A DNA stretch of 64,000 nucleotides. Origin: Vibrio echinoideorum (GTDB lineage: Bacteria; Pseudomonadota; Gammaproteobacteria; Enterobacterales; Vibrionaceae). The translations under genes were made by a program, and so were the position numbers. Below, in pieces: positions 52,448 through 60,638 of this stretch. The notes beneath the pieces are model-generated. The model worked only from the letters and a program-made list of their open reading frames with translations, made no database searches and was not told the origin of the DNA. How positions within the stretch are numbered: position 1 is the first letter of the stretch; every line of letters begins with the position of its first letter. The stretch lies in contig NZ_AP025483.1 in assembly GCF_024347455.1 (NCBI RefSeq), positions 1 through 64,000 on the forward strand, read 5' to 3'.

Positions 52448-54622
52448 ATGATAGATCCTTCGCTTTTACTCGATGGCCTAAACGATAAACAACGTGAGGC
52501 GGTCGCAGCACCTTTAGAAAACCTACTTATTCTGGCTGGTGCTGGCAGTGGTAAAACGCGAGTGTTGGTGCATCGTATTGCTTGGCTGCAAAGCGTAGAG
52601 CAAGCATCGCCGTTTTCTATCATGTCAGTAACCTTCACCAATAAAGCGGCAGCAGAGATGCGTGGCCGTATTGAAGAGTTGATGATGGGAAGTTCATCGG
52701 GTATGTGGAACGGTACCTTCCACGGTATTTGTCACCGCATTCTTCGAGCTCACTACCTAGATGCAAAACTGCCAGAAGATTTCCAGATCATTGATTCAGA
52801 TGATCAGATTCGTTTACTACGTCGCTTAATCAAGGCGCAAAACCTTGATGAAAAGCAGTGGCCTGCCAAGCAAGCTTCTTGGTGGATCAATGGTAAGAAA
52901 GACGAAGGGCTACGCCCAAGTCACATTGACGCCTACCATGATCCAATAACTCAAACGTGGTTAAAGGTCTACTCTGCTTACCAAGAGGCATGTGATCGTG
53001 CTGGCTTGGTCGACTTTGCTGAAATCTTGTTGCGATCGCATGAATTACTGCGCGATAAGAAACACATCCGAGAGCACTACCAAGCTCGCTTCAAGCATAT
53101 CCTTGTCGACGAGTTCCAAGATACCAACAACATTCAATACGCTTGGCTACGTATGATGGCAGGCCCGGATTGTCGCGTGATGATCGTGGGTGATGATGAC
53201 CAATCTATTTATGGTTGGCGCGGCGCGAAAATCGAAAATATTCAAAAGTTCTTGGATGAATTCCCAGGAGCTTCAACGGTTCGACTCGAACAAAACTATC
53301 GTTCAACCAAAACCATTTTGCAGGCGTCGAACGAGCTTATTTCGAACAACACCGAGCGTATGGGTAAAGAGCTGTGGACCGATGGCAACGATGGTGAGCC
53401 AATCTCTGTGTACTCGGCTTACAATGAGCTAGATGAAGCGCGTTTCACGGTAAGCAAAATCAAAGAGTGGCAGGAGAAAGGCGGAGCACTAGAAGATACG
53501 GCAATGCTATATCGTAATAACGCCCAATCTCGTGTTCTTGAAGAAGCTTTGATTCAAGGTGGCCTGCCTTACCGAATCTACGGTGGCATGCGATTCTTCG
53601 AGCGTCAGGAAATCAGAGATGCTTTGAGCTACCTGCGCTTAATGAGTAACCGCAGCAATGATGCGGCATTCGAACGTGTCGTCAATACGCCGACTCGTGG
53701 CTTGGGTGATAAAACGTTAGAAACGATTCGTCTTGCAGCGCGTGATCGTGGTGCAACCATGTGGGAAGCCAGTGTTGCTCTGATAGAAGAGCAAGTGTTA
53801 CCAGGCCGTGCTGCGGGTGCTTTGAGCCGCTTTATCGAGCTTATCAATGCACTTGAAGATGACACCATAGAACTGAGGCTTCATGAGCAAACCGACCACG
53901 TGATCAAATCGTCGGGCTTGTTTGCGATGTACGAGCAAGAGAAAGGCGAGAAGTCGAAGGCTCGTATTGAGAACTTGGAAGAATTGGTAACGGCAACGCG
54001 TCAGTTTGAAAAACCAGAAGAAGCAGATGAAATGAGCATGCTAACGGCATTCTTAACTCATGCGGCTTTAGAAGCGGGTGAAGGTCAGGCTGATGAGTTT
54101 GATGATGCGGTTCAGTTAATGACCCTGCATAGCGCCAAAGGCCTAGAGTTCCCAATGGTATTCATGGTGGGTGTCGAAGAAGGCATGTTCCCAAGCCAAA
54201 TGTCCGCCGAAGAAGCGGGGCGTTTAGAAGAAGAGCGTCGCCTGTGTTATGTAGGTATGACTCGTGCGATGGAGAAGCTTTACATCACTTACGCAGAGAT
54301 GCGTCGTTTGTATGGTCAGGACAAGTACCACAAACCATCGCGCTTTATTCGCGAGTTACCTGAGACATGTCTGGATGAAGTGCGTATGAAAGCGCAAGTG
54401 AGCCGCCCTGCAAGCAGTGGTCGCTTTAGCCAAACCGCAGTGAAAGAGAACTTTAACGAAACGGGCTTTAGCTTAGGCTCTCGCGTTAAGCACCCTAAGT
54501 TTGGTGAAGGTACCATCATCAACTTTGAGGGAAGTGGTCCGCAGAGCCGAGTTCAAGTGGCGTTCAACGGTGAAGGTATTAAGTGGTTAGTCACGGCCTA
54601 CGCTCGATTAGAGCAGCTTTAA
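52448..54622 (+). CDS. uvrD: DNA helicase II UvrD
   Basis: UvrD is a 3'-5' SF1 helicase that removes the incised oligonucleotide in nucleotide excision and mismatch repair. The 724-residue protein shows GLNDKQREAV (Q motif), Walker A LAGAGSGKT, VTFTNKAAAEMRGR, Walker B LVDEFQDTN, GDDDQSIYGWRGA, LEQNYRS, MTLHSAKGLEFPMVF and the Arg-rich RRLCYVGMTRA. The C-terminal Tudor-like tail (GSRVKHPKFGEGTIINFEGSG) that contacts RNA polymerase is complete. A LexA-like box lies upstream. Confidence 0.97.
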   Translation: MIDPSLLLDGLNDKQREAVAAPLENLLILAGAGSGKTRVLVHRIAWLQSVEQASPFSIMSVTFTNKAAAEMRGRIEELMMGSSSGMWNGTFHGICHRILRAHYLDAKLPEDFQIIDSDDQIRLLRRLIKAQNLDEKQWPAKQASWWINGKKDEGLRPSHIDAYHDPITQTWLKVYSAYQEACDRAGLVDFAEILLRSHELLRDKKHIREHYQARFKHILVDEFQDTNNIQYAWLRMMAGPDCRVMIVGDDDQSIYGWRGAKIENIQKFLDEFPGASTVRLEQNYRSTKTILQASNELISNNTERMGKELWTDGNDGEPISVYSAYNELDEARFTVSKIKEWQEKGGALEDTAMLYRNNAQSRVLEEALIQGGLPYRIYGGMRFFERQEIRDALSYLRLMSNRSNDAAFERVVNTPTRGLGDKTLETIRLAARDRGATMWEASVALIEEQVLPGRAAGALSRFIELINALEDDTIELRLHEQTDHVIKSSGLFAMYEQEKGEKSKARIENLEELVTATRQFEKPEEADEMSMLTAFLTHAALEAGEGQADEFDDAVQLMTLHSAKGLEFPMVFMVGVEEGMFPSQMSAEEAGRLEEERRLCYVGMTRAMEKLYITYAEMRRLYGQDKYHKPSRFIRELPETCLDEVRMKAQVSRPASSGRFSQTAVKENFNETGFSLGSRVKHPKFGEGTIINFEGSGPQSRVQVAFNGEGIKWLVTAYARLEQL

Positions 54623-54663
54623 TCTGCTACTTCGGTATCTAAAAATCGTTTATTATTAAAAAC

Positions 54664-54694
54664 AGAAAGAGCAGCCAATGGCTGCTCTTTTTAT
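54664..54694. terminator. Terminator between uvrD and tpx
   Basis: AAAGAGCAGCC (54666-54676) pairs with GGCTGCTCTTT (54680-54690), with a T run on the plus strand and another a few bases on for the minus strand. It serves two convergent genes. Confidence 0.87.
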
Positions 54695-54757
54695 TGCTCT
54701 GTACCGACCTAAATTAGGTTAATACGAGCTTAAAGCATTTCTGCCTAAGCGTGAGAC

Positions 54758-55255
54758 TTACAGTGCTGCAAGTGCCGCTTCGTAGTTTGGTTCTTCAGTG
54801 ATCTCTGCAACCAACTCGCTGTGCGTTACCACACCTTTCTCATCAACAACGACAACTGCACGTGTTGTTAGGCCAGATAATGGGCCTTCAGCAATCGCCA
54901 CGCCGTAGTCTGATGCGAACGCAGGAGAACGGAAAGTCGAAGCGTGTTGAACGCCTTCAATGCCTTCTAGTTCGCAGAAGCGACCAGCAGCAAACGGTAG
55001 GTCAGCAGAAATACAAACCACAACCGTATTTTCAAGCTCTGCTGCTTTTGCGTTGAACGTACGTACGCTCGTTGCACAAGTTGCTGTATCGATGCTTGGG
55101 AAGATATTTAGAACCACTTTCTTGCCTTTAAGAGAAGCAAGAGTCAGTTCAGAAAGATCGCCTGCAGTCAGTGCAAAGCTTGGTGCTTGTTCGCCAGTTT
55201 GTGGGAATGTGCCTGTTAGCGGTACAGCAGCGCCTTTGAAGGTAACGTGTGACAT
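54758..55255 (-). CDS. tpx: Thiol peroxidase Tpx
   Basis: Tpx is an atypical 2-Cys peroxiredoxin that reduces peroxides, favouring alkyl hydroperoxides, with electrons from thioredoxin. The 165 residues have the peroxidatic Cys60 in [12 protein letters not shown] and the resolving Cys94 in GRFCELEGI. The start [24 protein letters not shown] is typical. No signal peptide is visible; the family is often called periplasmic in E. coli but acts with cytoplasmic thioredoxin. Confidence 0.96.
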   Translation of the reverse strand: MSHVTFKGAAVPLTGTFPQTGEQAPSFALTAGDLSELTLASLKGKKVVLNIFPSIDTATCATSVRTFNAKAAELENTVVVCISADLPFAAGRFCELEGIEGVQHASTFRSPAFASDYGVAIAEGPLSGLTTRAVVVVDEKGVVTHSELVAEITEEPNYEAALAAL

Positions 55256-55434
55256 GAATTTGTCCTTAGTTTAATTATGGTTATGAAACTAGTTGAGCCT
55301 AGTTCGACTTACGTTACTCTGAAGTGGTTAAGAAGTGAATGCTTTAATATCAGAATTATTATTAAACGTATTGAGCTTTCGGTTTGCAGGCGAAGTAGAA
55401 GGTCAATTGGAAAGTAATGGATTAAGGTATAGAT

Positions 55435-55897
55435 AAAGAAAAACCCCGAGAGCTTACGCTCATCGGGGTCTGTAGTCTTACTCGCAGCAATCCGGCTACT
55501 AAGTGTGCTCCATGCATCAAATCCATGATAGTGTGCTGTTATCCTTCAGCGTATTCCTTTCGTCGCCATCCTAGCGGTGTCCTTGATCTTATCCTGATCT
55601 GCCAACAATCCTCGTTAGCGCGCGTCACTTGTTCCTTGAGCGGTGTCCTTTACATCATCCTGATGTTCAGTCTTTTCCTCGTCCAGAGGTGTCCATTGTC
55701 TTTCCTTAGTAGCAACCATCCTAGTTACTATTGCGTCCATTCAATGTCCATTTCGCTATCCATGCCGATTATTCATCCTGAGTAATCGAATCTTCATCCT
55801 GAAGATAACCAAATCCTTGGCGTTTCCTGTTCCGTGTCAGCATCCTTCCGACACCGTTTATATTACCGATTCCTTACTTATCAGCAATGGTGCATAA
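55435..55897 (-). ncRNA. CsrB-family regulatory RNA (CsrA sponge)
   Basis: Read on the minus strand, this stretch is a chain of short hairpins with GGA in the loop, the binding signal for CsrA. Clear examples are CTTCAGGATGAAG (55792-55804), ACATCAGGATGATGT (55652-55666), GATCAGGATAAGATC, CGCTAGGATGGCG, CCAAGGATTTGG and a GTGTC...GACAC hairpin enclosing AAGGATG (55835-55855). I count about 20 GGA motifs. The transcript ends at a strong terminator, ACCCCGA with TCGGGGT (55443-55469) followed on the minus strand by TTTTTCTTT. The 5' end is estimated from a weak TATAGA-type -10 at 55905-55910 and may be off by tens of bases. Several csr RNAs occur in Vibrio; I cannot say which this is. The short open frame across it (55525-55785) is rejected. 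Confidence 0.88.
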
Positions 55898-56010
55898 GCG
55901 AATTTCTATATAACTATTTGAATGATAAATATACGTTTTGTTTTATTTCAATAGGTTACGCTTGTGGTGTGCTTATTTTCTCAGTTAAATAGCGATATTA
56001 CTCACTGCCT

Positions 56011-56028
56011 TGTGAGAGATCTCGCACA
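56011..56028. promoter_or_regulatory. UvrY/VarA-type activator site for the Csr RNA
   Basis: TGTGAGAGATCTCGCACA is an 18-base palindrome differing at two positions from the site TGTGAGAGATCTCTTACA described upstream of E. coli csrB. It lies about 115-130 bases upstream of the estimated RNA start, the usual distance for GacA/UvrY/VarA control. The rest of 55898-56058 is A/T-rich promoter sequence. Confidence 0.8.
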
Positions 56029-56058
56029 AGGTAGCGAGTAAAAAGGGAGGGTTATTTC

Positions 56059-57816
56059 TTATTGGCCAATAGCTGCACCTTCACGACGAGGGTCTGCAGC
56101 CCCTTCAAGGCCATCTTTTGTGATGCGAATCGCGTGTAAACCAGAGTTAAGATCGCGAACGTTGACCTCAAATCCCATCTTTTCTAGCTCTGGTTTGAAG
56201 TTCTCCGCTGATGTTCCTTTTTCCAAATCTAGAGTGCCGAAACGGTTAAGGAAGTGTGGTTGATTGATGGCTTGCTGAATATCCATGTCCCATTGGGTAT
56301 GCGCAATGATCGCTTGCGCCACATAACCGATGATACGACTGCCGCCCGGAGAACCAATCGCCATGTAAGGTTTATCATCTTGCATGATGATGGTAGGAGC
56401 CATTGAAGAGCGTGGACGCTTACCCGGTTCAAGTCGGTTGGCGATAGGCTTACCATCGTTGTGGGTCTTGAATGAGAAGTCGGTCAGTTCGTTATTGAGC
56501 AGGAAGCCTCTTACCATCAAGCGTGAGCCAAAGGCATTCTCAATGGTGGTGGTCATCGACACGACATTGCCATCGCTATCAACAATATTGAAGTGGCTGG
56601 TGGACGGCAATTCAATAGAAACATCTTGGCTTCTTTGCATTGCGTGATCCCACGGTGGTGTGCCCGATGGTGCGCTTTCTAATGCCTTACCGGCGGTAAT
56701 TAACTGAGCGCGTTCCTGCAAATAGTCAGTATTCACTAACCCTTGGGTTGGCATCGGTACGTAATCTTGATCGGCCATGTACATACCACGGTCAGCAAAG
56801 GCTAAGCGAGAAGCGTCTGCTAACACTTGCCAAGATTTTGCGCTGTTTGGCCCCCATGATTTCAGGTCAAACTGCTCGGTCATCGTTAATATTTGTCCAA
56901 CCGTTAATGCTCCTGAGCTCGGTGGCCCCATTCCACATACTTGATAACTCTCATAAGCGGAACAAACTGGCTTGCGCTGCTTGATTGAATACGCGTCGAA
57001 GTCTTTCTGTGCTAATACGCCCGGGTTACCTTTCGCTGTTTGTACTGTGTTAATGATGTCGGCAGAGATCTCACCTTGGTAAAAGGCCTTAGCACCGTTC
57101 TTAGAAATAGCGTTTAACGTTGCCGCGTACTCTGGGTTTTTAAGTTGAGTACCTGCTGCTTTTGGGCTGCCATCGGTATTAAAGAAGTAGGCTTTGGTTG
57201 TCGCAAAACGACTTAGACGTTCTTGATCGTTTTCGATCAAGGTAGCTAAACGTGGACTGACGGTAAACCCTTTTTCAGCCAGTTGAGCGATAGGCTTGAT
57301 CAGTGAGGCCCATTCTAGCTTGCCGTATTTTTGGTGAGTATCCCACAACAATTGAACCGTGCCGGGCGTGCCAACTGAGCGACCACCAACCACAGCATCA
57401 TAGAATTTAAGTGGTTGTCCGTTTTCATCTTGGAATAGACGTGGTGTTGCATCAAGTGGTGCAGTTTCACGACCATCGTAGGTTTTGAGTTGCTTGTCTT
57501 TACCATCAAAATAAACAAGGAACGCGCCACCACCAATACCTGATGACTGAGGCTCAACTAAGCCAAGCATAAGCTGTACGGCAACCATAGCATCAACGGC
57601 GTTACCACCTCGAGCGAGCACGTCAGCACCGGCTTGTGTCGCCAACGGGTTGGCCGCAGTGACCATCCAATCATTAGCTTTGACGAGTTGTTTGGTTTCT
57701 AAACCACTACTTTGTTCCGGTGCGACGGCATCGGCAGCTTGATTTGCCCAACTGACATGGGAGGCAAAAAGTAGGGTAGAAGTAGCGAGGGTTGTTAGTT
57801 TTGTTTTCCACTGCAT
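56059..57816 (-). CDS. ggt: Gamma-glutamyltransferase
   Basis: Ggt cleaves the gamma-glutamyl bond of glutathione and related compounds in the periplasm. It is made as a proenzyme that cuts itself at a Thr. The 585-residue protein has a Sec signal peptide (1 to about 25, ending SWANQA), GGNAVDAMVAVQLMLGLVEPQSSG-type motifs, the nucleophile Thr406 in LPSTSHFNIVD, and MAPTIIM plus GSPGGSRI in the small subunit. The processed subunits would be about 380 and 180 residues. Glutathione recovery and glutamine breakdown are the expected roles. Confidence 0.96.
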   Translation of the reverse strand: MQWKTKLTTLATSTLLFASHVSWANQAADAVAPEQSSGLETKQLVKANDWMVTAANPLATQAGADVLARGGNAVDAMVAVQLMLGLVEPQSSGIGGGAFLVYFDGKDKQLKTYDGRETAPLDATPRLFQDENGQPLKFYDAVVGGRSVGTPGTVQLLWDTHQKYGKLEWASLIKPIAQLAEKGFTVSPRLATLIENDQERLSRFATTKAYFFNTDGSPKAAGTQLKNPEYAATLNAISKNGAKAFYQGEISADIINTVQTAKGNPGVLAQKDFDAYSIKQRKPVCSAYESYQVCGMGPPSSGALTVGQILTMTEQFDLKSWGPNSAKSWQVLADASRLAFADRGMYMADQDYVPMPTQGLVNTDYLQERAQLITAGKALESAPSGTPPWDHAMQRSQDVSIELPSTSHFNIVDSDGNVVSMTTTIENAFGSRLMVRGFLLNNELTDFSFKTHNDGKPIANRLEPGKRPRSSMAPTIIMQDDKPYMAIGSPGGSRIIGYVAQAIIAHTQWDMDIQQAINQPHFLNRFGTLDLEKGTSAENFKPELEKMGFEVNVRDLNSGLHAIRITKDGLEGAADPRREGAAIGQ

Positions 57817-57907
57817 GATCTTCTCCTTTTAATATGCAGAGCTAGATTGACAGTGGAAATAACATTTAGCCAGTGTATTGTTAACGAATTGTAATCTTGA
57901 TTCTAAT

Positions 57908-58570
57908 TTAGATCAGCAACGAGGATGCCGATTGCCAAAGAATGCTGACGCCAATAATGGTAAATACTGCACCGCATAAGCCATCGATATAGACAGTCGC
58001 TTCATGCAATTTTTTCTGCAGAGTTTTGGTGGAAAGCATCCAAGCTAATAGCGAAAACCAAAACAACGATAGGCCAAATAAGATCAGCAGAGCAAAGCCT
58101 TTACCAGAAAGAGACATGTCAGCAGGTACTAGGCTCGACATCAAACTAATAAAGAACACTAACGCCTTTGGGTTGAGAATATTAGTCGCAAACCCTTTAG
58201 AAAATGCCTCACGCTTATTGGTTAGAATGAGATCCTTTGAATTGACTGTATCAATGTCATCATCGTGATGTTGAATGATGTGCCAGGTCGCCTTCAATGC
58301 ACCGTAGCCTAAGTACAATAAATAGCTGCCACCTGCCAGTTGAATGATCGCAAATAGGGTCGGTTGCTGGTGAACGAGATAACTTATCCCCGTCAGGCTC
58401 AGCAATGAGTGCAGCAAGATCCCGCAAGATAGCCCTAAAGCAATGTATAAGCCCGTTTGTCTGCCGTGACGAGTCGCATTTTGCACGACTAACGCAAAGT
58501 CAGGGCCGGGGCTCATCAAAGCGATGAAGTGGATAGAGGCTAGGGTGATCAGTATGGTGACTTCGTTCAT
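57908..58570 (-). CDS. LysE/RhtB-family amino acid exporter
   Basis: A 220-residue exporter with about six membrane helices. The signature is near the N-terminus: HFIALMSPGPDFALVVQNATRHGRQTGLYIALG, followed by GGSYLLYLGYGALK and KGFATNILNPKALVFFISL. These are typical of the RhtB branch, which exports homoserine, threonine or similar neutral amino acids. An AraC-type regulator lies about 100 bases upstream in the same direction and probably controls it. Substrate unknown. Confidence 0.92.
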   Translation of the reverse strand: MNEVTILITLASIHFIALMSPGPDFALVVQNATRHGRQTGLYIALGLSCGILLHSLLSLTGISYLVHQQPTLFAIIQLAGGSYLLYLGYGALKATWHIIQHHDDDIDTVNSKDLILTNKREAFSKGFATNILNPKALVFFISLMSSLVPADMSLSGKGFALLILFGLSLFWFSLLAWMLSTKTLQKKLHEATVYIDGLCGAVFTIIGVSILWQSASSLLI

Positions 58571-58669
58571 CGTCAGTTCTCAATAACGTTGCCGCTATTT
58601 TTAAATAAGTAATCGTATTGAGCGTAGCTTACCGTGATTTGAAATCGAGCAATTGTAAATTATCAACAC

Positions 58670-59464
58670 TTAGTTGATTTGTGACGGTGGGACACCGAAT
58701 GTGGTTTTGAAGGCTTTAGAGAAGTGGGCTTGATCATAGAAGCCTACTTGGTGCGCGACCTTGGTACCACATATCCCTGACTTAATCAGACGCATGCTCT
58801 GTTCCATACGTAAACGGCTCAGCCATGCATAAGGCGTAATGCTCATTCTGTTTTTAAAGTGGCGTTGGAATTGAGTCGTGGTTAAGCCGCAGAGCTCAGA
58901 GAGTTGTTCTAAGCGAACGGGCTGGTCAAGGTTAGCCATTAAGTATTCTTTCAAAGTATGAATCGATTGGGTGCCGAGTTTAATTTGGCTTTTGGATCCA
59001 AATTTCGCATAACGATCGACAATCGTCGAGAATCCTTCGAAAGGTAAGCAATCTTGAGCGAGCTGGCTGATGTTTTGACTGATTAACAGGCCATGCAGGT
59101 TACACAGTTGTGAAAAAGCCGCTTGATCGGAGAGGATCAACTCCGAAAAGCCTAATGTGTGACCATTTTTCTTGGGATCGGCAAGATCTTGAAACCATTG
59201 GGGAGAAACGGCAAATACACTGACTTGATAACCTGAATCGAGTTTGGAGTGACCATCATGAAGCTCGTCTGGTGGCATGATAACGACTTGGCCAGCACCG
59301 ACATGATGACTTGTTCCTTGATAGACAAACTTTTGTTGGCCTTGAGTGATCAAGCCAATGTGAAAGTCCAAATGATAGTGGCGCTGAAAAGCAAACTCTT
59401 GGTATTGAGCTTGGATAAGGCTGATATCTTCTGTGGGTGTAGAGTAATAGTGGACTTTATCCAT
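58670..59464 (-). CDS. AraC-family regulator next to the LysE exporter
   Basis: A 264-residue AraC-type regulator: an N-terminal cupin-like sensing domain (HYHLDFHIGLITQGQQKFVYQG and VIMPPDELHDGHS) and two C-terminal helix-turn-helix motifs (LEQLSELCGLTTTQFQRHFKNRMSITPYAWLSRLRM; CGTKVAHQVGFYDQAHFSKAFKTTFGVPPSQ). I chose the ATG at 59464; an in-frame TTG at 59485 is possible. Neither has a clear ribosome binding site, and the ATG lies directly after a terminator-like hairpin. Family members of this shape often control amino acid exporters. Confidence 0.88.
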   Translation of the reverse strand: MDKVHYYSTPTEDISLIQAQYQEFAFQRHYHLDFHIGLITQGQQKFVYQGTSHHVGAGQVVIMPPDELHDGHSKLDSGYQVSVFAVSPQWFQDLADPKKNGHTLGFSELILSDQAAFSQLCNLHGLLISQNISQLAQDCLPFEGFSTIVDRYAKFGSKSQIKLGTQSIHTLKEYLMANLDQPVRLEQLSELCGLTTTQFQRHFKNRMSITPYAWLSRLRMEQSMRLIKSGICGTKVAHQVGFYDQAHFSKAFKTTFGVPPSQIN

Positions 59465-59467
59465 GAT

Positions 59468-59509
59468 ACAAAAAAGCTTGGTCAAATAGTCATCAATTTA
59501 ACCAAGCTT
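59468..59509 (-). terminator. Terminator-like hairpin between rarD and the AraC gene
   Basis: AAGCTTGGT (59474-59482) pairs with ACCAAGCTT (59501-59509), and the minus strand continues into TTTTTT. It would end the rarD transcript but touches the start of the AraC gene. Confidence 0.75.
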
Positions 59510-59550
59510 ATCTTCGTCATTCGTAATTGTCTTGTAAAAAACGATCAGTG

Positions 59551-60459
59551 TTACTGCTTAGCTCGTTTATTCTTTCTGTTGTTACGCAATCCATCAAAGC
59601 TAAATATAACCAGTGCTCCCCAAATAAAAGCAAATGTGATCGCTTTATCTGAGGTAAAGGTTTCGCCGTAAATCAGAACGGCCAACAAGAACATCAAGCT
59701 CGGGCCTATGTATTGGAAGAAACCGAGTGTCGATAGTTTTAAACGTGTTGCTGCACCCGTAAAGCACAGCAATGGAATGGTAGTAATAACGCCTGCAGCA
59801 ACTAATAATAAGTTGAGCTGCATCGGGTTCATCGATAAGTCTGAAGTTGGACTGTCTGCAATAAACAGTAAGTAGGTAGCTGCGAGTGGCAACATTACCA
59901 GAGTCTCAATGAATAAACCGGTTTGCGCTTCTAAGCTGACTTTCTTACGTAATAGGCCATAAAAACCAAAGCTAAAGGCTAGGGCAATAGCTACGATCGG
60001 CACTGAGCCAAACGCAATCAACTGGATTAATACACCAATGGCAGCCAGAGCCACTGCAAACCATTGTAGTTTACGTAAGCGTTCGCCAAGGAATAGCATC
60101 CCGAGTAACACGTTAATCAACGGGTTGATGTAATAGCCTAAGCTAGCATCAAGCATGTGATTGGAATTCACCGCCCAAATAAAGATTAACCAGTTAGCAC
60201 CCACCAAGATCGAAGTCACTACCAAATAAAGCATTTTTGGTTTTGAGGTTAAGGTGTCACGAACTTTGCGCCAGCTGCGGCCAATGTGTAGTAAGAAAGC
60301 GAGTAGAAAAAAGGACCAGACTACACGGTGGCTAAGGATCTCTAGCGGGGAGACGTCACTTAAGGATTTGAAATATATAGGGGCGATACCCCACATTGTG
60401 TAGGCACCAACTGCAAGTAAAACTCCTTGGCGCGTACGTTGTTGTTCTTCAGGGGTCAT
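59551..60459 (-). CDS. rarD: RarD-type EamA permease
   Basis: A 302-residue, ten-helix EamA-family protein of the RarD subgroup. The N-terminus RQGVLLAVGAYTMWGIAPIYFKSL is typical, as are LEILSHRVVWSFFLLA, LDASLGYYINPLINVLLGMLFLGERL and STLGFFQYIGPSLMFLLAVLIYGE. RarD has been linked to chloramphenicol sensitivity, but the natural substrate is unknown. It is divergent from recQ. Confidence 0.94.
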   Translation of the reverse strand: MTPEEQQRTRQGVLLAVGAYTMWGIAPIYFKSLSDVSPLEILSHRVVWSFFLLAFLLHIGRSWRKVRDTLTSKPKMLYLVVTSILVGANWLIFIWAVNSNHMLDASLGYYINPLINVLLGMLFLGERLRKLQWFAVALAAIGVLIQLIAFGSVPIVAIALAFSFGFYGLLRKKVSLEAQTGLFIETLVMLPLAATYLLFIADSPTSDLSMNPMQLNLLLVAAGVITTIPLLCFTGAATRLKLSTLGFFQYIGPSLMFLLAVLIYGETFTSDKAITFAFIWGALVIFSFDGLRNNRKNKRAKQ

Positions 60460-60638
60460 ACAACTTTCTCTGGCACTGAGTGCTTATTAATAAGATTTAT
60501 AAGAGAGTTGGTCAGTATAGGAGCGTTAACCCTTTTCACCTAACAATTTGCGGTTTAATTCGCCAGCGTTCCCCTCTACAATGTGCGCCTTGCTTGCGAA
60601 TGATGCTGGCTGATTTTATACCTCGATTAGGAACCACA

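Noticed and set aside
55525..55785. 86-codon open frame on the plus strand between tpx and ggt
   Set aside because: It lies across the Csr RNA and reads the complement of its GGA hairpins, giving a repetitive Ser/Leu-rich product with no ribosome binding site.
56001..56040. Palindrome read as a terminator for ggt
   Set aside because: No T run follows on the minus strand, while its core matches the UvrY/VarA site; it was reassigned as an activator site.
55256..56058. CRISPR-like array suggested by repeated short motifs
   Set aside because: The repeats are 5-9 base GGA hairpins with irregular spacing and no conserved repeat of 25 or more bases, and no cas genes are nearby.
60480..60638. N-terminal extension of RecQ
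   Set aside because: The added 53 residues have no RecQ similarity, and ATG 60639 has a good ribosome binding site.
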